Source of the DNA: Hansfordia pulvinata
Taxonomy: Eukaryota; Ascomycota; Sordariomycetes; Xylariales
Assembly (NCBI GenBank): GCA_006538405.1
Contig: BJKQ01000008.1
Span: 2,728,001-2,792,000, forward strand
Length of the DNA stretch: 64,000 bases
Direction: 5' to 3'
Below are positions 44,823-55,815 of this stretch, in pieces. The number at the start of each line of letters is the position of its first letter. The first letter of the stretch is position 1. The translations under genes were made by a program, and so were the position numbers. The notes beneath the pieces are model-generated. The model searched no databases. It saw only the letters and a list, made by a program, of their open reading frames with translations, and had not been told where the DNA came from.

Positions 44823-46462
44823 ATGGCTACCAGCGTCGATGCCAAGCTGCTGAGGGCAACCAAGTTTCCACCCGAGTTCTCCCAGAAGGTGGACATGCAA
44901 AAAGTCAACCTGCAAGTCATGAAAAGGTCCGTCTCCGCGAAACCCTTGCCCAACATGTGCTTCCGCCCTCAAGCCCGTCCTTTTCACGGCAATGCCAATG
45001 CATCGTGTGCACAGCGATCGCTGACAGGCAACCCTTTTCAGATGGATCGCCAGCAAGATATCCGACATACTTGGCGATGAAGACGATGTTGTCACCGAGC
45101 TTTGCTTCAACCTCATCGACGGCCCTCGATTCGTACGTCTACCTCGCGCATGTCCTCGCGCCCTGCCTTCGCATCCGACTCCGAGCTGACATGTCATTCC
45201 TCCCTCCCAGCCCGATATCAAAGCCATGCAGATCCAGCTCACTGGTTTCCTCGACAAGGACACAGCCTCGTTTTGCAAGGAACTATGGGGCCTTTGCCTC
45301 AGCGCCCAGTCTAGTCCCCAGGGCGTTCCCAAGGAGCTTCTAGAAGCAAAGAAAGCCGAGCTTATGCAAGAGAAGGTACATGACACCAGGGGGGCGCTCG
45401 CGGCACCCTGTATCCGAAGACTTGATAGATTGGCTGACCGGTTCACCAGATTGATGCCGAAAAAGCAGCCGAAGAAGCTCGTACCCGAAACCAGAGGCAA
45501 GAACAGCGCGACCGTGAACTGAACGACATCCGGGATCGCGAGCGCCGAGATCGCGGATCTGGCGCACGCGGCCGTGGAGCCCGTCGCGACAACTGGCGAG
45601 GTGGGCGACGCGGCGGCGACAGAGCCTTTGACGACCGGTCTCGTGCTTCTGGGTCTGGTCTCGGACCTCGTGGTCGCTCTGCCACGCCTCCAAGACGCGG
45701 TGATTCATACCAGGCCAGCCGTGACAGATACGTCCCCCAGGCTCAGAGAGGTGGGCGCCATGGTTCAAGACGCGGGCGCTCGCCTTCTCGTTCTGCCTCT
45801 GTCGATTCACTAGACGCCTCACGCTCCCGGTCAAGGTCCGCGTCGAAGGATAGCTACGGTGACAGACGCAGGTCCGGTCCTCGGCGCTCGTCGCCAGGTC
45901 GGTACAGATCGGACACAGGCCGAGGCAGGGCTGGTCGACCAGGAGACCGGCGCCGCGGCAGAAACACATCATCCCCGGACAGCGCTGATCGCAGTCGGTC
46001 GCCTTCTCCCCGCCCAAGGCGGCGAAGGTATTCCAGCTCGCCCAGCCGTTCAAGATCTCCACGCAGAGATAGCGGCCGCCTCAGTCGGTCTTGGTCGGCC
46101 TCGTCCTCCCGTTCGCCCCCTGCTCGACCCAGGCAAAGGCCATCTCGCCGTCGAAGCTTCTCGCCTAGGAATGGGGGCAGGGGGCGCAGCCGCAGCCGCA
46201 GTAGAAGCAGAGAGAGGGGCCGCGACCCAAGCAAGGACTCGCCAAGGCCTAGCAACAGCCCACGGGACACGCGAAAGAGAAGGCGAGGGGGGGTTCTGAC
46301 AGCAGTCGGGGAGGAAGCCGAAGCCCACAGCGAAGGCGAAGACACAGTCCTGATTCCCCTTCCCGCCATGACAAATCAGCTGATGTTCCGGAAGATAAAA
46401 CCCGAAGCGGATCTGCAAGGCGCAGCGAACCGCCAACAGCTGAGGAGAGTCGTTCTCCTTGA
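44823..46462 (+). CDS. SR-related PWI-domain splicing protein (SRRM1-like), with a frame break in a G run
   Basis: Probable spliceosome-associated nuclear protein. Exons 44823..44926, 45042..45132, 45211..45375 and 45450..46462. The N-terminal 120 residues form a PWI nucleic-acid-binding fold (MQKVNLQVMKRWIASKISDI, then VVTELCFNLIDGPRFPDIKA and FLDKDTASFCKELW). A basic helix (EEARTRNQRQEQRDRELND) and RGG-like repeats follow, then a long RS domain. At G7 (46287..46293) the RS frame is lost. One more G would continue it as SDSSRGGSRSPQRRRRHSP, ending at 46462. Read literally, the protein continues in a non-RS frame to 46523. The first donor (GTCCGT) is weak, but the join is required for RWIASKI. 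Confidence 0.9.
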
Positions 46463-46523
46463 CAAGGTCCAGTATCAGAACACGGCAACAAGAGCTGAGG
46501 CCCTTCAGAGTGATGGAGCATGA

Positions 46524-47510
46524 GACTGACACGTCTGTTTTTCCAACTCAGTGCCAAACACCACCTGCAAAGCTGGAGTAGCCGTGACAGGAGTCTGCAA
46601 TCAGGGGCGGGATGAAAAGCAACAAACTTTTTTAAGATCCCGAGTCATACTTGGTGATGAACATTCCGGGTGAGTTTTGAGTAGATTGGTCAGCTTTGGC
46701 CGGCACCTGGATGACCTCCATCTGTTGGTTACCGGACTGCTGAGTGCACGGCCTCGTCGAGCGGGAGCTGCGTCGATTTTGCTGCACCAGAGCCTCTTTG
46801 AGCCCCAACCACACGATCTTATCTACCTTTCCACTGCAGATTGCAGACTACGTTCGATATGAAACGTGCGAGTGAAAGTCAGGGCGACAGGTCTCTGGCA
46901 TTATCCCAATGAATAGAATCTGGATTTCTCAGCAGTATATCGTTGACGCGTGACTTTTCATGAGAAATGTCGTGGATTTGCTTTATGAGTACTGGTAGGT
47001 AGCTGAGGTGCGTGTACTCGTACATGTAGGGGCAGGTGGGCAGGTCGCGCGAGGCACCTTGTGCACTTGGCCCCGCTGTTTTCGATTCTACGGATGCTTC
47101 CATACGAGTACCCTATAGGTACCTACCTGCGTAGCGGCTGAGGTCATGCACGATTGGCACAGGCAGCCTGTCGATTGTATTGTTAGCAAATGGAAAAGAG
47201 CCGGCAGCAATTCTTTCCAACCACCTCACATCAACCTGCAACGCCCCCCTTTCAACAGAAGCTATCGTTTCAACAATCCAATACACCGGTCCACCCCGAA
47301 TAGCGAAACCCTACCAGCTCGACAAAGACATCCTTCAAACATCACCACCATCGCGCCTCTGATCCCGAACCGCCACCACTGGCATTCAGTCCGCCAGCTG
47401 CACGCCCACAACCCACGCGCTACCTGCCTCATCAATACGAGCGCCCACCAAAGACATCATCCGCGACACGACGCGACCGCGCTCGTCGACCATATAGAAA
47501 CTAAAACACC
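46524..47510. other. Intergenic region (upstream of EAF6)
   Basis: About 1 kb with several ACTCGTAC and GTAGGTA words (46996..47030, 47113..47130) and the EAF6 leader. I see no gene. Confidence 0.5.
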
Positions 47511-48294
47511 ATGGGCGACAAGGCGCCCATCGCGGCAGCAGCTGGCGAGCGGCCCGCACACGTCACGCCAACAGACTGGGCAGGCTATCAGAAGCAGAGA
47601 CAACAGCTGAGGGACAGCCTGAATATCCGCGAAAAGCTGCGCAACCAGCTGGTGAGCACAATGCGCTTCTCTAGACCCTGGGCGTGCCAGTACATGGAGT
47701 CACTAACCAGCAAGTTGAATGGTTCAGGCGCAAGTCGAAGCCAATATTGCCAGCCAAGAAAACACGTATCTCGAGTCGACGCCATCTGGTAACATCATCA
47801 CGGGATTTGACAACTACACCAAAGGCGTCAGTTCCGCCGCCGCCCACCGCCGCCGAACGGGCCAAATGGACCAGAACCGAGTCTTCTCGCGGTCCTCCAT
47901 TTCCTACAACGCCAATAACGTGCGTCCTGCTCTACTTGGACAATTTCCCGCATCTACGATGCCCGCGTATGTGATTATGAGAAGAGAACTGACGGAAGAC
48001 CGCGTGCAGGCAGAATCTAACGAGGCTGGAACATCTTCAGCATCGACGCCCGCAGCGGCTACGCCCATATCGACATCGTTTGCCCGCGACCGGGCTGGAG
48101 GCACAACCTCTGAAGCGCCCACGCCCACATCGGCCACCGATCCCAAAGGAAAGAACAGCAAGAACAACAAGAAGAAGAAGGCCCCTACTGCGGCGGCGGC
48201 TGCCGCGGTGGCAGCAGCGTCGACGGCAGAGAGCGAAAACGATACACCGAAGGAAAACAAAAAGATCCGCACCAGCTTTGGCGCCAGAAAATAG
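47511..48294 (+). CDS. eaf6: EAF6, subunit of the NuA4 histone acetyltransferase complex
   Basis: Small subunit of NuA4, which acetylates histone H4/H2A; nuclear. Exons 47511..47651, 47728..47919 and 48010..48294, all phase 0, give 205 residues. The family core is visible: a helical start (WAGYQKQRQQLRDSLN), then AQVEANIASQENTYLESTP, SGNIITGFDNYTKG and DQNRVFSRSSISYN. The C-terminal tail is Ala/Thr/Lys-rich, with two basic clusters (KNNKKKK, ENKKIRTSFGARK), and longer than in yeast. The second intron (90 nt) is a multiple of three without a stop, so retention would insert 30 residues right after the conserved FSRSS block. Confidence 0.9.
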
Positions 48295-49318
48295 CCCGCA
48301 AGCCGCTCGTCTGGCCGGGCGATGTCGCGTGGACTGCCTTTGTCCTGACGCCTTGCGCATGCTCTTATTTCGCTACGAGGCTTTGCTGGCTGGCGAGGGC
48401 TCCTGGCGGAGGAGCAGCGAGCAGAAGACCGGTTTCCTACCAAATTGACGGAATGCCAGGCGTTCAACGCGGCCGTCCAAGCAGCAGGGAGGCTGCATTC
48501 CATCGTTGCCCGCTTCCCGATTGCTTCAGCGAATAGAGCGTAGCATGCTGTTTGATCCTGAATACTGGCCGCGCGTGTACCGGCCGACTTGGCACCATGA
48601 CGAGTTTCACTCAGCAGCAATGACCATGACTGAAGTTTGAGGCGCTCGAGCCCGTGTCGCGTCGACATCGCGCGGCGCCGCCCGAAAACGGCGGGACGCG
48701 CGACCCCTGACTCGTTCTGGCGGATCGAATTACCATGTACCTCTTATATTGATGACTACCTACAAGCTCGTACTCCTCGAGTACAGAGGTGGGCTGGCAT
48801 TGCATCCAAACCGTATCCACTGCGGGGTTGCTCCCTAGCCCGGGTTGTCCCCGAGGTGGGCGCCACGGTGCCCACGCAGGGAGGCGGGATGAGCCTTGGA
48901 GGTTACGAGGTCCAGGCGGCCCAGTGCCATCAAGGTCGTCCATCTATCCGCCGGCTTTGGGTGGCATAGCGCGCATAGGTGGCGGTCACGCGGCCCCAGC
49001 TCCCCCCAGCTCCCCCCAGCCCCGGGTCCGGCGCTCGGTTTGGTCAGCTAACTCGGTACCTACGTAATGGCTCTACTGGCACTCGTCCCTGGGACACACA
49101 TATCCGATCTACGAGTAGACCTGCCTTTGGCTTCCACTTCCACCTGCCTAATGAATCTATTGCTTGGCTACTGTATCTTCCTCTCTGCCGCCCACCAGCT
49201 CGCCTTGTCTTTTCATACATGTACCAACCCGCAGGGTCTTAGAAGACCCGCCCGTGCCCATTCAACCACCTCTCAGCTATCCTCACGATAGTCAGCTTTG
49301 CCCGTCACGACCTCCACC
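48295..49318. other. Intergenic region (EAF6 to DPP V-like)
   Basis: About 1 kb. It holds three tandem CAGCTCCCCC units near 48999..49021 and the promoter of the peptidase gene. I see no gene. Confidence 0.5.
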
Positions 49319-51909
49319 ATGACAGTCATGGCGACCGAGTTCACCCCCGAGGTGCTCCTTTCGGCCCCGCGCCGGAGCTCTGCCGTTCCCAACCCGACCG
49401 GCACTCATGCTCTGTATACCGGTGAGCCGCCCCGGCCCCCAACCGCGCGTGGCTATGGCTACGGCGACAGCATCATGGCTTCGTGAGATGCCGCTCGCCC
49501 GCCTTCGCTGCCCTGACCTCCCGTGCTGACTGTCCCCAACCGCCGCAGTCTCGCAGTATTCGTTCGAAACCCACACGCGATCCTACTCTTTGCGCCTGCT
49601 TGACATCAGCACTTCCCAGTCCACCACCTTGTACGAGGACCCGGCCTTCACTGAGCCGACGTGGATCTCGGACACCGAATTCCTGCTTGTCCGTAATGAC
49701 TCCAAGAGCACCACCCTGCTGGTCGCTGACGCCACGTCGCCCGGTGCCGAGTAAGCAACCTTTCCACCCTCGCGTCGTCATGCCGAGCGTCGTTTGGGGG
49801 AGCCGCGTGGTTAGCAGGCGATGGCAGAGCTGACGTCCAGGCCGCGCCCCGGCCAATTCTCAGACCCTTTGAGGTAGCAACATTCAATGGCCTCATCTCC
49901 AACATCAAAGCCAAAGACATTGGGGACGGCACCGTGGCCTTCGCCTGCACCGCGCCCACCACACCGGCTGGCGACATGTACGACCCTTCTGCTGCCCCCA
50001 AGCCTCGATCTTCCGCACGCGTCTACACAAAGCTCTTCGTCCGCCACTGGGATGCCTACGTCGGCCCCAACCCCAATGCCCTCTGGTATGGCGCGCTCAA
50101 GCGCACGCCGGCCCGCGGCAGCGACAACCCGAGCGTCGCCCGGGCTAGCTACTCCCTCCAGGAGCCCGGCCTGGTCAACGCCCTGCGGGGAACTCAGCTC
50201 GAGTGCCCCGTGCCTAACTTCGGCGACGCCTCCGACTACGACATCGGCCGCTCGGGGCTCATTTTCGTCTCCAAGGACCCCGAACTCAATCCGGCCCTCT
50301 GGACCAAATCAGACCTGTACTATGTGCCCCTGCGCTCCTTCACCGAGCCCGACCCGCCCCGGCCCCAGCTCGTCAAGACAGGCAAGCTGCGCGGCTACAC
50401 TGGAAATCCCGTTTTCTCGCACGACGGCTCCAGCGTCGCCTTCAAGCGTATGCGCCACCACCAGTACGAGTCGGACAAGCCCCGCCTGATGCTCCTGCCC
50501 GACGTCGCCGATCTAAGCAACGTGCAGGAGTTCTACAAATCCGGCGCCGGCGAGGATGACGAGAACGACGAGGGCGCCTGGGACCTGCGCCCCGAGACCA
50601 TTGTCTGGAGTCCCGACGACCGCCGGTTGTACGTCACGGCCGAGAAGGAGGCCCGCACACTCCTCTTCGTCTTGCCCTCGACCCCCTCGGCCGCCACCGA
50701 GCTCCCTCGCCCGCTGACCAGCAGCGACTCAATTGCCGACTTCGCAAACCTCCAAGGCGACAAGCTCTTCCTCAACACCAGCTCCCTGGTTGACAGCAAG
50801 GCCTATTCCATCCTCGACCCGGTCTCCCGGAATATCACCCTGCTCTCCTCTGCCTCGAGGGGTGGCCGGTCTCTCGGCCTCTCGCCGGAGCAGATCGACG
50901 AGTTCTGGTTTCAGGGCGCCGGCAACTACAAATGCCAAGCCCTGGTCGTCAAGCCACCGGGCTTCGACCCCTCGTCTCCCAAGAAATACCCGCTCGCAAT
51001 GCTCATCCACGGCGGCCCGCAGGGCGCCTGGGGCCATAGCTGGAGCACCCGCTGGAACCCAGCCATCTTTGCCCAGCAGGGCTACGTTGTTGTCATGCCC
51101 AACCCCACAGGCAGCACCGGCTATGGCCAGGCCCTCACCGACGCCATCGCCGGGGATTGGGGCGGTCGCCCATACAATGACCTCGTCAACTGCTTCGAGC
51201 ACATTGCCGAGAAACACCCCCACGTTGACACCACGAACGCCGTGGCCCTTGGTGCCAGCTATGGCGGTTACATGATCAGTGGGTGCTATCCTGGCCATCG
51301 CTCCCCCTTCTCTACATTCGTCGGTAACCATGTGACTGACTTTCAACCAGACTGGATACAAGGCCACCCTCTGGGCCGCAAATTCCGGGCTCTCGTTTGC
51401 CACGACGGGATTTTCAGCACCATGTCCGATTGGTCCACGGAGGAACTCTTCTTTCCCATCCACGACATGGGTGGCACAATTTGGGAAGCGCGCGAGGCCT
51501 ACGCTCGCTGGGACCCGTCCGCCCGCGTGGGCCACTGGGCTACTCCCCAGCTTGTCATTCACTCGGAGCTTGACTACCGTCTACCCATTTCCGAAGGTCT
51601 AGCCGCCTTCAATGCCCTCCAAACAAAAGCGGTGGATAGTCGCTTGCTCATGTTCCCTGATGAGAACCACGTATGTTTCCCAGATCTGACCAAAACCCAC
51701 CGGCCTGGTCCAACGTTTTGGGGCCCTTCCTTTTCTCTTGAGAGCGCCTTACTTTCTGGGGCACTGTGCTGACCTTGGTTCTGCAGTGGGTGCTGAAGCC
51801 AGAAAACTCGCTGGTGTGGCACAAAGAGGTCCTCGGTTGGATCAACAAGTACACGGGACAGGGCATGAGCGGTCTACATGAGGATACGGAGCATCTGCGT
51901 GTTAACTAA
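49319..51909 (+). CDS. Dipeptidyl-peptidase V-like S9 serine peptidase, no signal peptide
   Basis: Prolyl-oligopeptidase family S9, DPP V/acylaminoacyl-peptidase type. Exons 49319..49421, 49549..49750, 49864..51278, 51351..51670 and 51787..51909 give 720 residues. The N-terminus ([20 protein letters not shown], then [15 protein letters not shown]) matches secreted fungal DPP V proteins but begins at MTVMATEF, with no hydrophobic leader. A beta-propeller region extends to about residue 450. The alpha/beta-hydrolase domain has [19 protein letters not shown] and GASYGGYM with Ser567, Asp648 in SELDYRLP, and His680 in the exon-4 end ENH, so the catalytic triad is complete. The His codon sits exactly at a splice junction. 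A cytosolic peptide-clearing role is inferred from the missing leader. Confidence 0.92.
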
Positions 51910-52231
51910 TTGACGAAGCAATACTTTGCGTGGATGACAGTTGTTGAAGTCTGTCCTGAAATAGCAAAGCAAGAAAGGTAGTAAGATTGAGAGATGGCAC
52001 GATGTGAGCAGCTTCGTTGAGGCGTGCCAATTCCTCCATAAGTTTGGTCGCCAGACCGTTCAGGTAAATCACACGGTTCTGCGACCAGCTTGAATCTATT
52101 CCAGGTATTGATTGCCACGCGTGGGTCACGCCATGTGTTTCCGCACACATGTTCGACAGCTCGATGCTCTCCGACCAGCGCTCCACGGTCCTGTCGTACG
52201 GCGTCACCCCGCGGTGGGGGACATCGCTTGC
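51910..52231. other. Intergenic region, convergent 3' flanks
   Basis: About 320 bases between two stop codons. Nothing is recognised. Confidence 0.6.
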
Positions 52232-53398
52232 TCATGTAGCTCCGTCGGAGCTCGCCTCCAGCTGGTGGACCACGGCTTCGAGGTGCTCAATTTTCAATTC
52301 TCTGAAATTGATGAGCAGTCTTATGCCAGTCTTCGGGTGCAGCTGTACGTTGGTGGTGGGTAAAACCTGGGTGAGGTCCGGGAATGTCTTCAACAGTCGG
52401 TTTTGGATGTCGTTCGCGATGAAGTCCTTCATCTGCCCAACAAAGTTCTTCACGACCTTGTACTCGTTAGGCGCCGGTAGGCTTCGCGACATGTAGTTCA
52501 GCTTCTTGAATCGACGGCGAACATATCGAGCTTCCGCCTTTGAGGGTCGGGAGCCTGGACGCCTTGGTAGAGCCTGAGTCTTGTCGGTGCTTGACTTGAT
52601 TGTGACAGGCGTCTTGTTGAAAAGCGCCACGCGATTCGCCTTGAAAGGAACTAGACTGCATGTCAACTGGGAGCCGGCACCATCGCTGGGTTTAACGGGC
52701 GACATACATAGTCTCTGCCGGGCGAGCTTCTCCATGTCTTCCTTTCGAGCATTCAACGCAGCATCAATAGACCCAAGACTTTCCACTTGACGCTCCATCT
52801 GGACAGTGAGCTGCGAAATCTTGCCATCAGAGTCGCCCACATGCTTCCGAAGCCCCTGCAGTTCGCTTCTGAGGTGGTCGAATTCTCCAGTCCAGAGCTC
52901 GTGAAGCTTGGCGACACTTTCAACGCGTGATTGCTCGCCCTGGTCGATCAGTTTCTGCAGGCTGCTTAGATCCCTGGCATTCTTTGCGACGCCTGCAGTG
53001 ACTTCGGGGACCAGGTTGTTCAGCCGAGTTTGAAGTGTTCCCAGTTGCTGGCCGGTGTGACTCTTGAGCTCTTCAATCGACTGTTTGTTGGATGCATGGC
53101 TGTCATCCAGGCGTGTCTGTATCTCTTCAATATCGGCTCGCAGTTCATCGAGCTCCTTCGCTATCGCGGGGCGGCGTGCCTTCTCCTCCCCCGAGTCCTT
53201 GACCAGAGCTTTAATCTTGCTTTCTATGACAACGAGCGAGCCCTGAGCAGCCTTGAGGTTAAGTGTCATCAAAGTCTGGATCAGCTGCGTCCGCGTTTCG
53301 CGACCATTCATATCATTGCCATTCGAATCGCGACACAACGACGCAATCTTGGCAGCACGCATGGTTGTTGGTGCCTCGACGCGTTTCTCCATGGCCAT
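52232..53398 (-). CDS. Coiled-coil protein of unknown function
   Basis: Open frame of 388 residues with an ATG at 53398 (MAMEKRVEAP). From about residue 40 to 245 it is a nearly continuous predicted coiled coil, rich in Glu/Lys/Gln/Leu heptads (KELDELRADIEEIQTRLDD, HLRSELQGLRKHVGD). A basic segment follows (about 285-310, KAEARYVRRRFKKL). A compact C-terminal region (KNFVGQMKDFIANDIQNRLL, then GIRLLINFRELKIEHLEA) may be a folded domain. No family is recognised. An upstream exon cannot be excluded, because another open minus-strand frame precedes it. A structural or tethering role is only a guess from the composition. Confidence 0.62.
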   Translation of the reverse strand: MAMEKRVEAPTTMRAAKIASLCRDSNGNDMNGRETRTQLIQTLMTLNLKAAQGSLVVIESKIKALVKDSGEEKARRPAIAKELDELRADIEEIQTRLDDSHASNKQSIEELKSHTGQQLGTLQTRLNNLVPEVTAGVAKNARDLSSLQKLIDQGEQSRVESVAKLHELWTGEFDHLRSELQGLRKHVGDSDGKISQLTVQMERQVESLGSIDAALNARKEDMEKLARQRLCMSPVKPSDGAGSQLTCSLVPFKANRVALFNKTPVTIKSSTDKTQALPRRPGSRPSKAEARYVRRRFKKLNYMSRSLPAPNEYKVVKNFVGQMKDFIANDIQNRLLKTFPDLTQVLPTTNVQLHPKTGIRLLINFRELKIEHLEAVVHQLEASSDGAT

Positions 53399-54262
53399 TG
53401 CGACGAGGGGTTGTTCAAGGGAATGTCAAAGATACCTTGGAAGAGCCACCAAGATGGGCGGGGCCAATCGTGAGTGAGGCAAGACAACCAGACGTGCCCA
53501 TAGACGTGGGATTCAAGATTAGGCAGTCGGGCGAAGACGATTCTGAAGCAGGAAAGGTGGCTCTGTTGAAATCGGGAGGAGCTCGGGACATGTCTGGAGC
53601 AGGAATATCCAAGCAGGTACGGTCGGGCGAGAGTATGAAGCGGAAGTCGCGAAGGCTGCGGCGAGATGCGAAGCGCGACTGCCACGGCCACAATCATCTG
53701 AGGTCGATCCTGCCACGCATGTAATTTGCGCGCCTTCCCGCAGCGGTACGCTGATGGATGACCCTAACAACTTCGGCAAGGGGGCGGAACGAATCTGAGT
53801 GTAGGGACAAAGCGATTTGACGGGGCGTACAGCCAGGAGAAAGGTCATGTCACTATCTGGGCAGAGAGCTTGAGTGTTTTGGAAGATTTATTGAGGAAAT
53901 CGGGCGGCCTAGGTACAGAGAACACGTGAAATAAGCAAACTAGACCCCTGGACAACGCCAGCGACCCATGGCACACGCTGCGTATCACCTCCATGATACC
54001 TGGTGACATTATCTCTGGCCGAGCTGCCCAAATGCAACAAATGAGACGTAAACCCTGGCCTCCAGTGTGCCCTGACCGAGGCACTCGGTCAGGGTCTGGT
54101 CAACCAGATAAACAAGCGTCCACCCGTCTAACGAAACCCGGAAAGGGAATATGCCGTGGGGAGACGCGTGGATATATTCCTATGCAAAGACGAAAAAACT
54201 TTTACTTTTTTTGCGCAGTGTGAAAGGATGCTTGACTTGAGAGCGACGACTTGGCGTTAAGC
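53399..54262. other. Intergenic region (upstream of coiled-coil gene, downstream of eIF4A)
   Basis: About 860 bases. Minus-strand frames of up to 129 codons lie next to the coiled-coil gene and could be its leader; none has a motif. Confidence 0.5.
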
Positions 54263-55815
54263 TTAGATCAGGTCGGCAACGTTCATGGGCATCTCCTCGA
54301 TCTGAGTGCTGTAGAACTGCTCGATCTCTCTCATCATGCGGACGTCATCGGCGGTGACAAAGTTGATGGCGACACCCTTGCGGCCGAAACGACCGCCGCG
54401 ACCAATGCGGTGGATGTAGTTCTCGCGGTTAGCGGGAAGGTCGTAGTTGATGACCAGGGACACCTGCTGGACGTCAATGCCACGAGCGAGAAGGTCGGTG
54501 GCGATCAGGACACGAGAAGAGCCAGAGCGGAACTCCTTCATGATAAGGTCACGCTGGCCCTGGTCCATGTCACCGTGCATGGCCGAGACAGTGAAGTCAC
54601 GGGCGGTGAGCTTGTCGGTAAGCCAGTCGACCTTTCGGCGGGTGTTGCAGAAGATGACGGCTTGGGTGATGGTGACGGTCTCGTACAAGTCGGACAAGGT
54701 GTCGAGCTTCCACTCCTCCTTCTCGACGGCAATGTAGAACTGCTTAATACCCTCAAGGGTGAGCTCGTCCTTCTTGACCAGGATGCGGACGGGGTCACGC
54801 ATGAACTTGGTGGTGACCTCAAGGACGTCCTGGGGCATGGTGGCGGACAGCAGGACAACCTGGGTAGACTGGGGCAGCAGCTGGAAGATGTCGTAGATTT
54901 GCTCGGTGAAACCACGCTGGGAGAACAGAGTTAGCTTGATCTCGGTGGAGGGGATCGTCGAATCTTACAGAAAGCATCTCGTCGGCCTCGTCGAGAACGA
55001 ACATCTTCATGCCATCGGTCTTGAGGAAGCGGCGCTGGATCATGTCCTGAACACGGCCGGGGGTACCGACAACGACCTGGGGACCATCCTGGAGAGCCTT
55101 CATGTCCTCACGGACGCTGGTGCCACCAATGCAAGCGTGGCACTCGATCTGCATGAAGTCACCAATAGCGATGACGACCTTCTGGATCTGCTGAGCCAGC
55201 TCACGGGTGGGGGCGAGGATGAGCGCCTGGCACTGCTTGACGCTGGGGTCGATCTTCTGGAGAGTCGAGATGGAGAAAGTAGCGGTCTTGCCAGTACCAG
55301 ACTGGGCCTGCGCAATAACATCGTGGCCTGTTGCGCATCAGCATATTGTGAAGATGAATTCGTTTGGAGGTAATCCGATTTGCATGCGGGCATCGTGGCG
55401 CGCGAAATTTGGCAGAGCCAGGTGGGTCTCAGAGAGGGGTGGGGGTGGCTTACCCTTGATGACAGGCATAATGGCGCGCTGCTGGATGGCCGAAGGACGC
55501 TCGAAACCGTAGGCGTAAACACCTGAATGAGGAATTTTTGTCAGTACATATTCCGCAATGAGGGCTACGAGACAGGTCGTGATGGCTGTCGCGAGCGCGA
55601 GCGCTGAAGGCGCAAACGCATCGCGGCATGTTGGGCGGGCGATGGTGGCGGTGGAGGGGGAGGGGGAGGGGCAGAGGTGCGGATGGCGGTGTCGCTGGGG
55701 ACGAACCTCGGAGGAGCTCAGCCTTCAGGCTCATCTCATCGAAAGAGTCGACGGTCTCGTCATAGTTGGACTCGATCTGGGACTGCTCGATGTCCTCGAG
55801 CCCCTTGTCAGCCAT
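54263..55815 (-). CDS. tif1: ATP-dependent RNA helicase eIF4A
   Basis: DEAD-box helicase of the cap-binding complex eIF4F; unwinds mRNA leaders during translation initiation in the cytosol. Exons 55815..55707, 55522..55454, 55327..54969 and 54916..54263 give 396 residues, the usual eIF4A length. All motifs are present in order: the Q motif ([13 protein letters not shown]), [62 protein letters not shown] and [13 protein letters not shown]. It ends MNVADLI. DEAD rather than DECD, together with the length, separates it from Sub2-type helicases. Introns 2 (126 nt) and 3 (52 nt) are well supported by frame. Confidence 0.98.

Noticed and set aside
44363..45343. 326-codon plus-strand frame overlapping the PWI gene's first exons
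   Set aside because: It runs through introns of a well-supported gene and has no motif; chance open frame.
52670..52725. GTATGT...GCAG interval as an intron in the coiled-coil gene
   Set aside because: Splicing it creates an immediate stop; the unspliced frame is open.
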